This document shows positions 19,977 through 28,213 of a DNA stretch of 50,711 bases, piece after piece. The notes beneath the pieces were generated by a model. The model was not told where the DNA came from. It saw only the letters and a list, made by a program, of their open reading frames with translations, and did no database searches. Position 1 is the stretch's first letter, and every line of letters starts with the position of its first letter. The position numbers were made by a program, and so were the translations under genes. This DNA comes from Verrucomicrobiota bacterium (lineage in GTDB: Bacteria; Verrucomicrobiota; Verrucomicrobiia; Limisphaerales; JACPZS01): contig JACPZS010000094.1 in NCBI GenBank assembly GCA_016195385.1, positions 1-50,711 on the forward strand, read 5' to 3'.

Positions 19977-20710
19977 AAACTTGTCCCAAACGGTTACTGA
20001 ACGCTTTCACTCTCATCGAACTTTTGGTCGTCATTGCCATCATTGCTATCCTCGCTTCACTGCTATTGCCCGCGCTCGCTCAGACGAAAGTGAAAGCGCG
20101 ACGAATCAAGTGCGCCGGTAATCAGAAGCAGATCGGTATCGCGTACTACCTCTACACCGATGACAACGATGATTCATTCCCCATTACTGCCAATTGGCTC
20201 CTTGTCGGCGGTGCGCCAGGATTTTTTGCTACCAACGGCACGCCGGAGTTGGCCAAGCCTCGTCCTTTGAATGTCTATACGCCTACGCAAGAAACCTGGC
20301 GCTGCCCCGGCGACAAAGGGGACTCGGAAACGGGCGCGACACCCTTCCGTTACCAGGGCCACTACTTAAATCTGTTTGAACAACTCGGCAATAGTTACTT
20401 GGACGAGTGGTCCATTGAACTGTCCCGCGTCCAGCACGTCACCGGTGATTCACCCAGTGGCGAGCGGAGGCCGATGAAGCGGGCCGCCATGATCCGAACG
20501 GTCAACAAGATCATCCAAGGTGACAATCCCTGGCATGCCAATCGGCTGCGGAGCGATCCGCGGACGTTCTGGCACGGCGGCAGCAAGGGCGGTCAACGCC
20601 GGGCCAACATGCTTTAAGGCGACGGCCACGTTGAATTCTTCTCGTTCCCGAACGCGATGGACAATTGGCTTTTTTCGCCCGCGCCCGATCCGAATTTCAT
20701 CTGGTGGTGA
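19973..20710 (+). pseudogene. prepilin-like gene interrupted by a nonsense codon (first open part 19973-20617)
   Basis: The start ATG overlaps the kinase stop (ATGA), so translation is coupled. The leader [11 protein letters not shown] and [17 protein letters not shown] are intact prepilin signals. The frame then stops at TAA 20615-20617, but the same frame continues without another stop to TGA at 20708-20710 and encodes GDGHVEFFSFPNAMDNW. The family motif at this point is normally F-GDGH, so the TAA sits exactly where the Phe codon before GDGH is expected. The protein made would lack the last roughly 31 residues. This is a recent single-codon nonsense mutation, or a sequencing error; the remaining 214 residues could still be partly functional. 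Confidence 0.8.
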
Positions 20711-20752
20711 CAATGCATCGCCACTCCCAACGCGGCGGATTGATGGGGGAAG

Positions 20753-20831
20753 ACGCTTCTGGCGCGCGCCATCTTGGGAGGAAATCGCCGCCGCCGAGGC
20801 GAAGGAGAAAGCGGAAAGCAAGCAGCCATGA
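20753..20831 (+). pseudogene. relic of a kinase-WD40 protein C-terminus
   Basis: In one frame the plus strand reads RFWRAPSWEEIAAAEAKEK and ends SKQP at a TGA (20829-20831). The intact kinase upstream ends with a comparable [14 protein letters not shown] segment, and W-R-A-P-S-W-E-E-I is a typical terminal motif of WD40-type kinase partners in Verrucomicrobia. Nothing upstream in this frame is propeller-like, so this is a decayed tail fragment. Confidence 0.45.
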
Positions 20832-20969
20832 ATAGCCGGTTTTCGCAACGCCAGAGAATGCTTTCCTTACGTTTCTTGCTGGAGCGGCAAAGAGCGAGCA
20901 AGCAGGCAAAGTCACAGGCCCTTTGGATTTTAACTGGCGGCACCAGGCGGTTGAGGTAAACTCGCCACA

Positions 20970-21176
20970 ATGAAAGTCGAAGACATCAGAAATACTGTGG
21001 AACGGCAACCATTCCGCCCATTCGCGGTGCGGCTCAACAATGGCATGCAATATAACTTCAATGAGCCTCGAAGTTTTGGCGCGCCAAAAGATTACCACAT
21101 GATTTTTTTCTTCGGAGAGTCGAAATGGGCCATGATCGATACCGAGAGCATCGTGGAAATCATTGAACAACAGTAA
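20970..21176 (+). CDS. small conserved-looking hypothetical protein
   Basis: A 68-residue protein beginning MKVEDIRNTVERQPFRPF, with FAVRLNNGMQYN and a C-terminal MIDTESIVEIIEQQ. The pattern (M-x-hydrophobic helix, QPFRPFxxRLxxG, then short strands and a closing V-x-x-I helix) recurs in small Verrucomicrobia and Acidobacteria proteins of unknown function as far as I recall. The coding pattern and length look real. It sits between two WD40 relics, in a decaying stretch. Confidence 0.65.
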   Translation: MKVEDIRNTVERQPFRPFAVRLNNGMQYNFNEPRSFGAPKDYHMIFFFGESKWAMIDTESIVEIIEQQ

Positions 21177-21527
21177 GTCGAAGTTGCTTTTCCAGCTTTT
21201 AACCGGAGAACAAACTGTGCCGCGATGGAATGTCGTCAAGTCGTCGCGTTCGGCCCGGGTGGAGGACGGTTGATTTCCACTTCGGGCGGGCGGGAGACCG
21301 TCAAGCTTTGGGATGTCGGCACGTGGCAGGAACTGCCGACCCTGAGCGGTGCCGGCTCCTATCTTTGGCAAACCCTCATCTCTTGCCATCCGCTTGCAAT
21401 TGGCAGTTGGCAACATAACCTCGCTCGCATCGTGAAACCGCCCTGCCTGCTTCAATTGCGAGCCAAATGCGAAACCAGTTTTCGTGGTGGCTTTGCCTCC
21501 GCACCGCTGGTCACTGGAACTTAACCA
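21177..21527 (+). pseudogene. non-coding stretch holding a WD40-repeat relic (21225-21368)
   Basis: From 21225 one plus frame reads VVAFGPGGGRLISTSGG and then VKLWDVGTWQELPTLSG, clearly a WD40 blade pair (VxFSPDGRxLxSxS...VKLWD). The expected SPDG is degraded to GPGG, and the frame loses similarity after about 21368. The following 160 bp show no gene. Together with the tail relic at 20753 this indicates one or two decayed kinase-WD40 or WD40 genes. The C-terminal relic lies 5' of the internal one, so they are either two genes or a rearranged one. Confidence 0.55.
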
Positions 21528-22181
21528 ATGCCCCGCGAATCTCACGAAGCCAAGACCCAGCGTGCCCAGAAAATCATCGTCGCGCTGGCGGCGACGTACC
21601 CGGACGCGCATTGCGAATTGAATTTCTCAACGCCGCTCGAACTGCTCATCGCCACGATTCTCTCAGCGCAATGCACGGACAAGCAGGTCAATCTCGTGAC
21701 CGCGAATTTGTTCAGGAAGTATCGCGACGCGGCGGGTTACGCGGCGGCCGATCCGGCGGCCTTCGCGGAGGACATCCGGCGCATCGGGCTTTTTCGCAAC
21801 AAGGCGAAAAACATCCAGGCGTGCTGCCGTAAACTCGTCGAACGTCACGGCGGCGGCGTGCCACGCATGATGGAGCAGCTCATCGAACTGGACGGCGTCG
21901 GTCGCAAAACCGCGAACGTCGTTTTGGGCAACGCCTTCGGCATCAATCACGGTGTCGTCGTCGATACTCACGTCACACGTTTGTCCCAGCGGCTCGGCCT
22001 GACGCGAGAAACGACGCCGGAGAAAATTGAACTGGCGTTGCAGAAACTCATCCCGCAGCCGCAGTGGACGCTCTTCAGTCACTGGCTGATCTGGCATGGC
22101 CGGCGGCGTTGCGCGGCGCGGAGTCCCGATTGCGCGCACTGCGAAATCGCGCCGCTTTGTCCCTCCGCCGGCAAAATTTGA
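21528..22181 (+). CDS. nth: endonuclease III
   Basis: A 217-residue base-excision-repair DNA glycosylase/AP lyase that removes oxidised pyrimidines. The helix-hairpin-helix is LIELDGVGRKTANVVL, whose Lys is the Schiff-base nucleophile; the catalytic Asp lies in GVVVDTHVTRLSQRLGL. The C-terminal 4Fe-4S cluster motif C-x6-C-x2-C-x5-C is complete (CAARSPDCAHCEIAPLC). Length is normal. The lipoate-ligase-like gene begins 38 nt after the stop. Confidence 0.96.
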   Translation: MPRESHEAKTQRAQKIIVALAATYPDAHCELNFSTPLELLIATILSAQCTDKQVNLVTANLFRKYRDAAGYAAADPAAFAEDIRRIGLFRNKAKNIQACCRKLVERHGGGVPRMMEQLIELDGVGRKTANVVLGNAFGINHGVVVDTHVTRLSQRLGLTRETTPEKIELALQKLIPQPQWTLFSHWLIWHGRRRCAARSPDCAHCEIAPLCPSAGKI

Positions 22182-22218
22182 TCTCGCCAGTCGGAGAATT
22201 CTGCGAACGCTTGTGCGC

Positions 22219-22905
22219 ATGTCTGAAACTTGGTTTCTCCTTCAATCCGGCCTTGGCGATCCCGCCGCGAACATGGCGTGGGACGAAGCGCTTTTGGACG
22301 CCGTGGCGGAACGGCAGCGTCCCATTCTGCGATTCTACGGCTGGGCGGAGCCGGCAGCGACTTTCGGCTATTTTCAAAAATTTGCCGATGTGGAAAAGAT
22401 GACGAACTTGCGCCCATTGATTCGCCGGCCTACCGGCGGCGGACTGGTTCCACACGACGCGGATTGGACCTACAGTTTCGTGTTCCCGCCGACGCATCCC
22501 TGGCACGAGCTCGCCGCCGTGGAAAGTTACGCGCGCGTTCACGCGTGGGTGCAGGCGGCGTTCGCGCGGCTCGGTTTGCCGACGAACCTCGCGTTGTCCG
22601 CTCAAAAAGCAGCGCCTGGTCAATGCTTCATCGGTGCGGAGAAATTCGACTTGCTCGCGTCGGGGGAAAAAATCGCCGGCGCGGCCCAGCGCCGCAATCG
22701 CCGCGGCCTGCTCATCCAAGGTTCGGTGCAGCCGCCGGCGAAACCGTTTTCGCGCGCCGATTGGGAAAAGGCGATGTGCATACACGCGGCAAATGATTGG
22801 GGCGTGGCTTGGCAGCCGTTCACACCGGACGATTCCCTCATGCACGCCGCTGGCAAATTGACGGAGGAGAAGTATTCGCAAAGAGCCTACAACGAAAAGC
22901 GCTGA
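22219..22905 (+). CDS. lipoate-protein ligase A family protein
   Basis: A 228-residue member of the BirA/LplA/LipB acyltransferase fold. It shows NMAWDEALLD near the start, RRPTGGGLVPHD as the lipoyl-AMP-binding loop and GEKIAGAAQRR with the catalytic Lys, followed by GLLIQGSV. It should attach lipoate or octanoate to E2 or GcvH proteins in the cytosol. It lacks the C-terminal accessory domain of E. coli LplA, so a LipM-type octanoyltransferase or a single-domain ligase are both possible. The frame is open upstream into nth, but the ATG at 22219 fits the family start. Confidence 0.85.
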   Translation: MSETWFLLQSGLGDPAANMAWDEALLDAVAERQRPILRFYGWAEPAATFGYFQKFADVEKMTNLRPLIRRPTGGGLVPHDADWTYSFVFPPTHPWHELAAVESYARVHAWVQAAFARLGLPTNLALSAQKAAPGQCFIGAEKFDLLASGEKIAGAAQRRNRRGLLIQGSVQPPAKPFSRADWEKAMCIHAANDWGVAWQPFTPDDSLMHAAGKLTEEKYSQRAYNEKR

Positions 22906-22939
22906 GGCCACGCGCGTCACCGACGGGCTTGGTCGGCGG

Positions 22940-24058
22940 GTGACTCCGCTCGTGAATTGCTGCGCGACGATCCTGCTTGTCTGGCTTGCCGTCAGCGCCA
23001 CCGCCAGCGCGTTCTCGCTACTCACTTACAACGTCGCCGGCAACCGCTCGACGGATTGGAGCACGAACGCGCCGCAAGTGCGCGCCATCGGACGGCAGAT
23101 GATTTATCTGCGTCCCGACATCATCACGTTCAACGAAATTCCCTTCACGAACACGTACCAGATGGCGCACTTCGTCGAAGCGTTTTTGCCGGGTTATCAT
23201 CTGGCCACAAATTCCGGCACGGATGGATTTCTCCGCAGCGTGATCGCGAGCCGCTTCCCGATCACGCGGTCGCAAAAGTGGCTGGATGGCGTCAGCTTGA
23301 TCCCCTTCGGATTCGACGGAAACTTCACGCGAGATTTGTTCGAGGCGGAAATTCCGGTGCCGGGATTTCCCGACCCGTTGCACGTGTTCACGACGCACCT
23401 CAAGTCCATGAGCGACGCCACGAGCGCAGCGCGGCGCGCGGCGGAGGCCAGCGCGGTTTCCAATTTTTTCGTCACCACATTTCTGCCTGCAAATGGACGA
23501 CGGCCTTACGTGCTCACTGGTGATTTGAACGAAGACGTCAATCATCCTCCGTCTTCGTCGCGACACCCGATCCAGCGACTGGTCAACGCCGCCACGGGCC
23601 TGCATCTCACCACTCCGCTGAATCCAGTCAGCGGCAGTGAACGCACGATTTCGATTCGCGGCACGCTCAACGCGCGTTTTGATTATATCCTGCCGTGCGG
23701 CGTGCTTTACTCGAACATCGTGGCGAGCCAGGTGTTCCGCACCGACCTTGTTGTGCCGCTGCCCGCTGGTTTGGAAAAATCCGACGACGCCATCGCTTCG
23801 GATCATTTGCCGGTGTTCATGGAATTCCGCACTCCTGACGACCAGCCATTCCGCTTGCTCGCGGTCGGTTTCAAAAACGGACGGGTGAACTTGGAATGGG
23901 AAACCACGGCGGCCCGCGGCTACGATGTGGAAAGCTCCACCGACTTGGTTTCGTGGCTGACGCTCGCCACCAATCTGATCGCCACGGGAACCAATTTTAT
24001 TTGGAGCGACACGCGCACGAATGCGTGGCAGTTCTTCCGCTTGCTTCGCCAGCCTTGA
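22940..24058 (+). CDS. secreted endonuclease/exonuclease/phosphatase-family protein
   Basis: A 372-residue protein starting at GTG 22940, with a signal peptide over residues 1-24 (LVNCCATILLVWLAVSATA region). The EEP-fold catalytic motifs are in order: LLTYNVAG, FNEIPF (metal Glu), FTTHLKS, LTGDLNED (catalytic Asp-Asn) and IASDHLPVF. After residue about 295 comes a roughly 70-residue C-terminal module (VESSTDLVSW ... FFRLLRQP) like that of the TolB-like protein at 13784. Substrate may be a nucleic acid, a lipid or a sugar phosphate; the secretion signal favours an extracellular hydrolase. Confidence 0.83.
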   Translation: MTPLVNCCATILLVWLAVSATASAFSLLTYNVAGNRSTDWSTNAPQVRAIGRQMIYLRPDIITFNEIPFTNTYQMAHFVEAFLPGYHLATNSGTDGFLRSVIASRFPITRSQKWLDGVSLIPFGFDGNFTRDLFEAEIPVPGFPDPLHVFTTHLKSMSDATSAARRAAEASAVSNFFVTTFLPANGRRPYVLTGDLNEDVNHPPSSSRHPIQRLVNAATGLHLTTPLNPVSGSERTISIRGTLNARFDYILPCGVLYSNIVASQVFRTDLVVPLPAGLEKSDDAIASDHLPVFMEFRTPDDQPFRLLAVGFKNGRVNLEWETTAARGYDVESSTDLVSWLTLATNLIATGTNFIWSDTRTNAWQFFRLLRQP

Positions 24059-24251
24059 GCCTCGCGCAAGTGTCTGGCTGACGAACTCAGTCGTTCACCT
24101 GACAACTTCAAAATTGGAGACGGGCGCGTTGGAAAGACGATGGGAGCGCACGCTTCCGGCGGACGGCGTTCCGCGTCGCCCGGCCCGTGGTCAAGTTCTG
24201 CTCTACGCCGCTCGAATTCGTTCGTTTGCCTTCGAGCCGGTTCGTGGTTCA

Positions 24252-25583
24252 ATGGCTGCCAGCAACTTTATGAAGAAGTTTCAGATCCTTAAGATCCATT
24301 GGTTGACGATGCTCGCAGCCGGCGTGCTGTGGGCCGATGTTTCTGTGCTGGCCGAAAACTGGCCGGCCTGGCGCGGGCCGGCGGGCACGGGCGTGGCCAA
24401 CGAGAAAAACCTGCCGCTGCGCTGGGGCAGAAACGAGAACGTGCGCTGGCGGACGCCGCTGCCCGAGCGCGGCAACTCGACGCCCATCGTGTGGGGCAAC
24501 CGCGTGTTCGTGACGCAAGCCGTCGAGGCGGAGAAACGGCGTGCCTTGCTGTGCTTCGACCGCGCGACGGGCCGGTTGCTCTGGCAACAGGGCACAGTCG
24601 TTGAGGCCAGCGAACCGACGCACGAGACCAATCCGCAAGGCTCCTCGTCGCCGGTGACGGACGGCGAGCGCGTGATCGCGTGGTTCGGTTCGGCCGGATT
24701 GTTTTGCTACGACATGAAAGGGAAGGAGCTGTGGCGGCGCGACCTCGGCCCGCAGAAACACATCTGGGGTTGGGGCTCTTCGCCGGCGCTGCACGACAAT
24801 CTCTGCTACCTGAACTTCGGGCCGGGCGAACCGAGCTTCCTGGTGGCGCTGGACAAGAAGACCGGCAATGAGGTCTGGCGTGTGGCCGAGCCGAACGCCG
24901 ACTCGGGCGAGAAGAGGCCGGGACAGGAGAAGCCGGTCTGGACCGGCTCATGGAGCACGCCGGTCGCGATCAAGGCCGGCGGGCGCGAGGAATTGATCCT
25001 GACCTGGCCGAAGCGGGTGATTGGCTTCGAGCCAAAGACGGGCCGTGAGTTGTGGAGTTGCGCCGGCCTCAATCCGCTCGTTTACACCTCACCGCTCTAC
25101 GACCAGCGGAAGGAAATCACTGTCGCGATGGGTGGGTACAGTGGCATGTCGCTCGCCGTGAAAGCGGGCGGTTCCGGTGATGTTACCGAGTCGCGCCGCC
25201 TATGGCATCATCCAAAGACCAAACAGCGCATCGGCTCCGGAGTGATCCACGACGGGTATATCTACATTCTCAACGACTCTGGCGTGGCGGAGTGCTTCGA
25301 ATTGGAGACCGGCAAGTTGATTTGGGAGGAACGACTCCGTGGCCCGGCGGCGAAGTCGGACAACTGGTCGTCGATGGTGCTCGCGGACGGAAAGCTCTAC
25401 GCCATCAACCAGGCCGGCGACGCCTTCGTGCTCAAGGCCGGTCCGAAATTTGAAGTGCTGGCGACGAACTCGCTCGGCGAAGCGACGATCGCCTCGATGG
25501 GCGTCTCCAATGGCGACCTGTTCGTCCGCACGCACAAGGCGCTGTGGTGTTTTCGCGAGGGCCGTTCATTGCGCAAACTCTAA
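24252..25583 (+). CDS. secreted PQQ-like beta-propeller protein
   Basis: A 443-residue protein with an N-terminal hydrophobic segment (WLTMLAAGVLWADVSVLA) and the entry motif ENWPAWRGPAGTG. Blades show LLCFDRATGRLLWQQ, LVALDKKTGNEVWRV, GFEPKTGRELWSC and CFELETGKLIWEER. The frame is open to 24021, but the sequence before 24252 is not signal-like. An internal ATG at 24270 is an alternative start. No enzyme domain is attached. The stop overlaps, tail to tail, the 3' end of the CBM9-like gene by 18 nt. Confidence 0.8.
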   Translation: MAASNFMKKFQILKIHWLTMLAAGVLWADVSVLAENWPAWRGPAGTGVANEKNLPLRWGRNENVRWRTPLPERGNSTPIVWGNRVFVTQAVEAEKRRALLCFDRATGRLLWQQGTVVEASEPTHETNPQGSSSPVTDGERVIAWFGSAGLFCYDMKGKELWRRDLGPQKHIWGWGSSPALHDNLCYLNFGPGEPSFLVALDKKTGNEVWRVAEPNADSGEKRPGQEKPVWTGSWSTPVAIKAGGREELILTWPKRVIGFEPKTGRELWSCAGLNPLVYTSPLYDQRKEITVAMGGYSGMSLAVKAGGSGDVTESRRLWHHPKTKQRIGSGVIHDGYIYILNDSGVAECFELETGKLIWEERLRGPAAKSDNWSSMVLADGKLYAINQAGDAFVLKAGPKFEVLATNSLGEATIASMGVSNGDLFVRTHKALWCFREGRSLRKL

Positions 25584-26310
25584 GATGCCAAATTTCTCCG
25601 GCGTGTGATACGAGCCGTTGAGCGTTGGACTCCACGCGAGCAGAGTTTTGTTCGCGCGGTCGATGCGATAGAGATTGAGCCGCCAGCGTTTGCCTGCCTC
25701 GGGCCGAAAGCCGAAGAACGCCTCAAACGGAATCCGCATTTCCGCGCGCCACACTTTTCGCTTCCAGTCAATCTTCACAGCGGATTCAAAGCCGCTGCTC
25801 CACTCGAAATCATTGCGCGGCGGGTCGATCACCACGTCCAATTTTTCATTGGTCGGCGCGACTTCGTATTCGCTGTAGCGCCCGACTTGATTCGGATCGG
25901 GCGCGATGAACGCCTCGACGACATCCTTCTCCCACAGCCCGAATCGTTCACGCTTCGGATTCGCCGGTTCGAACATCGTCAACGCGGTGAAGGGACATTC
26001 GTAGGCGAGATACAAAAACTTGTCCGACCAGAGCGCGCGGGCGGTAGTGGCCAAATCTGAACGCGAGGCCGACGTGGTCGTTTCGTAATCGAGGTGCGCG
26101 ATGGGCGCGTTTTTCCAAACCGCTTTGCCGGTGTTGGCGTCCGGTTTGAAATCACGCCGGACGTGCACAGCTTTTAACACCGGCAATGGCAACGAGCGCG
26201 CGAGCAACCGGCGGGCGTTGTCGAAATAGATTTTTCGCAACGCGACCGACGGCAAACCGATGGCGTCGATGGTCCAGTCACCTTGAATCCAAGCGATCGT
26301 ACACTTGAAA
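25566..26310 (-). pseudogene. C-terminal part of a frameshifted amidohydrolase fused to a CBM9-like domain
   Basis: The open frame runs down from 26384, but similarity starts near 26310. It first encodes WIQGDWTIDAIGLP and then LRKIYFDNARRLLA, the usual C-terminal end of TIM-barrel amidohydrolases. It continues into a roughly 200-residue CBM9-like beta-sandwich (VWKNAPIAHLDYET, WSDKFLYLAYECPF, WEKDVVEAFIAPD, YSEYEVAPTNEKLDVVID, MRIPFEAFFGF). The N-terminal amidohydrolase part is in a different frame just upstream (26278-27267). The two halves would be one protein if the frame were restored near 26300. It is either a pseudogene or a sequence error; no slippery programmed-frameshift signal is evident. 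Confidence 0.75.
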
Positions 26311-27267
26311 GTCCGTGCCGAAAAAGATCCGGTCTTGATGCTTGAGGAACAGGCGGCGGACTTGGTCCGGATCGTGGCGGCCAAGTTCGGGAATCCGCGC
26401 CGCGAGATCGGCGTTCATGTTCGGATGGCGATCAAGCATCTGGTCCACCCAGTCGATGTCTTCAGCGTTGTTCGCGAAATGAACGCAGACGAACGTGGTC
26501 TTCGGATTCCGCTCGATGACGCGCTCCAGCGCGGCGAGCAGATCTTCGCGCGGCGGATAAACCGCGCGGTCGCCGAACCACCAGTTGCGGTGATCTTTGA
26601 GCTCGGTCCAGCGCTCGTTCTGATCGTTGTAGGGAAGCCAGAAGGCGCGCGGATCGGCAACGTGAATCGAAACCGGCATTCCGAGTTCACCGCATTTTTT
26701 CCAAACCAGATCGAGTTTCGGATCGTCGATGCGAAGCAGTTCACCGGCTTTGTTGCGCAAGAAAAGTCCAAGGCGCTTGTACTCTTTGAATCCGGCCGCG
26801 CCGAGACGATGGCCTTCTTCAATCTGTTGAGCGGCGCGTTCCGAAAAATCCGGCTCGTCCCAACCGGCGTAATCCAAATTCATGTAGTGAACGAAGCGGC
26901 CGGGGAAGAGCCGATCCGACAATCGCTTGTTCCGTTCGAAGTCAGAAGGTTGATCGTCCTTCCGCGTCACGGTACCGCCGCTGAGATTGACGCCGATGCC
27001 GAGGCCCACGGCATCCATGATGCGCACTGTGCGCGCGAGATGTTCCTCGGTGCAATCGATGTGCTGGTGCAAATCGATCAGACGATGTTCGGCGCGCCAT
27101 TCGTCGGCCACTCGCCGCAACACGGCGTGTGGCGCGGCGGTTTCGGTAACGGCAGCCGCCGTGGCCAGGTTCGGCGCAACCATCACAAAGTACAGGATCG
27201 CGGCCAGCGCACTGCGCGCGGACCAGTTCAGAAAAAATTCTTTCCAAGGATTCGTCGGTGATTTCAT
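26278..27267 (-). CDS. secreted amidohydrolase, truncated by frameshift
   Basis: From the ATG at 27267 a signal-like hydrophobic segment (ALAAILYFVMVAPNLATAAA) precedes a TIM-barrel amidohydrolase. The metal motif DLHQH is present, with VSIHVAD, VCVHFAN and the catalytic Asp of FFGTDFQV; after that the frame yields only YDRLDSR and stops. The family should continue to a WxIxxIxLP...YxxNAxxLL end, which is found in the next frame (25566-26310). Without that end the protein is probably inactive or unstable. The gene is divergent from the M50 protease gene, whose ATG is 127 nt away. Confidence 0.78.
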   Translation of the reverse strand: MKSPTNPWKEFFLNWSARSALAAILYFVMVAPNLATAAAVTETAAPHAVLRRVADEWRAEHRLIDLHQHIDCTEEHLARTVRIMDAVGLGIGVNLSGGTVTRKDDQPSDFERNKRLSDRLFPGRFVHYMNLDYAGWDEPDFSERAAQQIEEGHRLGAAGFKEYKRLGLFLRNKAGELLRIDDPKLDLVWKKCGELGMPVSIHVADPRAFWLPYNDQNERWTELKDHRNWWFGDRAVYPPREDLLAALERVIERNPKTTFVCVHFANNAEDIDWVDQMLDRHPNMNADLAARIPELGRHDPDQVRRLFLKHQDRIFFGTDFQVYDRLDSR

Positions 27268-27393
27268 AAGGATCGGCGGTGAGCGTAACAAATTCCATAC
27301 CCGTGGCCATAAGTTTTGGAGTGCTTCGACGTGCGGGTTGGCTTCGCTTTCATTTCCATTGACCGTGGGAAAAAATCTCCGAATGCTGCGCGC

Positions 27394-28212
27394 ATGGACA
27401 CGCATCCACCAACGCCGGATGGATTGATTCACCATCCCGCGCCCGCCGAAACGAGCGTCTGGCAAAAGTTGAAAAAGTTTTTTGCGCCGCTGGCTGTCGT
27501 CGGCGTCTTGCTGCTGAAGTTCAAAGGATTCCTGCTGCCGTTCCTGAAATTTTTTCCAGTCCTGCTCAAAACCGGCGGCTCGATGTTTCTCATGATGTGG
27601 GTTTATGCGAACATCTATGGGTGGTGGTACGCGCTGGGATTTGTGTTGCTGCTCTTCGTGCATGAGTGCGGCCATCTGGTGGCCGCCCGGCGCGTCGGGA
27701 TAAAGGTCGGCGCGCCGGTGTTCATCCCATTCATGGGCGCGTTCATCGCGCTGAAGGAAGCGCCGCCCAACGCGTGGATCGAGGCGCAGGTCGGCATCGG
27801 CGGACCGCTGCTCGGATCGCTGGGCGCGGTGGTTTGCTATTTTTTCTATCCGCTGACAGGAAATCCGCTGTTTGCCGCGCTGGCCCAAACCGGCTTCTTG
27901 TTGAATCTTTTCAACCTCGCGCCCGTGGGTTTTCTCGATGGCGGACGAATCGCCACGGCGATTTCACCGTGGCTCTGGGTGATCGGCATCGGCGTCATCG
28001 GCGTTCTGCTTTACACGCATTTTAATTTTTTGCTGCTGTTGATTTTTATCTTTTCGCTGCCGCGCTTGTTTTCGTTGTTTCGCCGGCGCACCGAAGAAGA
28101 GGCGCGTTATTTCGAGGTGACGCCGGCGCAACGCTGGACGATGGCCGTGCTTTATTTCGGCTTGATGGGGTTTCTTGTGGTCGCGATGAAAGTGTCGCAA
28201 GTTCGGCTTTGA
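27394..28212 (+). CDS. M50-family membrane metalloprotease (site-2 protease-like)
   Basis: A 272-residue multi-spanning protein. The zinc motif HECGH lies in LLFVHECGHLVAARRVG, and the third ligand comes from the FNLAPVGFLDGGRI motif. Hydrophobic segments occur near residues 30-75, 80-100, 140-175, 190-215 and 235-260. These enzymes cleave substrates within the membrane and often control sigma or anti-sigma factors. There is no PDZ domain, which fits the short S2P-like subgroup. The stop is one base from the GTG start of the methyltransferase gene, so they are probably co-transcribed. Confidence 0.87.
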   Translation: MDTHPPTPDGLIHHPAPAETSVWQKLKKFFAPLAVVGVLLLKFKGFLLPFLKFFPVLLKTGGSMFLMMWVYANIYGWWYALGFVLLLFVHECGHLVAARRVGIKVGAPVFIPFMGAFIALKEAPPNAWIEAQVGIGGPLLGSLGAVVCYFFYPLTGNPLFAALAQTGFLLNLFNLAPVGFLDGGRIATAISPWLWVIGIGVIGVLLYTHFNFLLLLIFIFSLPRLFSLFRRRTEEEARYFEVTPAQRWTMAVLYFGLMGFLVVAMKVSQVRL

Positions 28213-28213
28213 A

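Noticed and set aside
20697-21611. 304-codon open frame on the minus strand
   Set aside because: It spans the end of the broken prepilin-like gene, the small plus-strand gene and the start of nth in antisense; its sequence has no domain-like pattern and looks like a shadow of GC-rich DNA.
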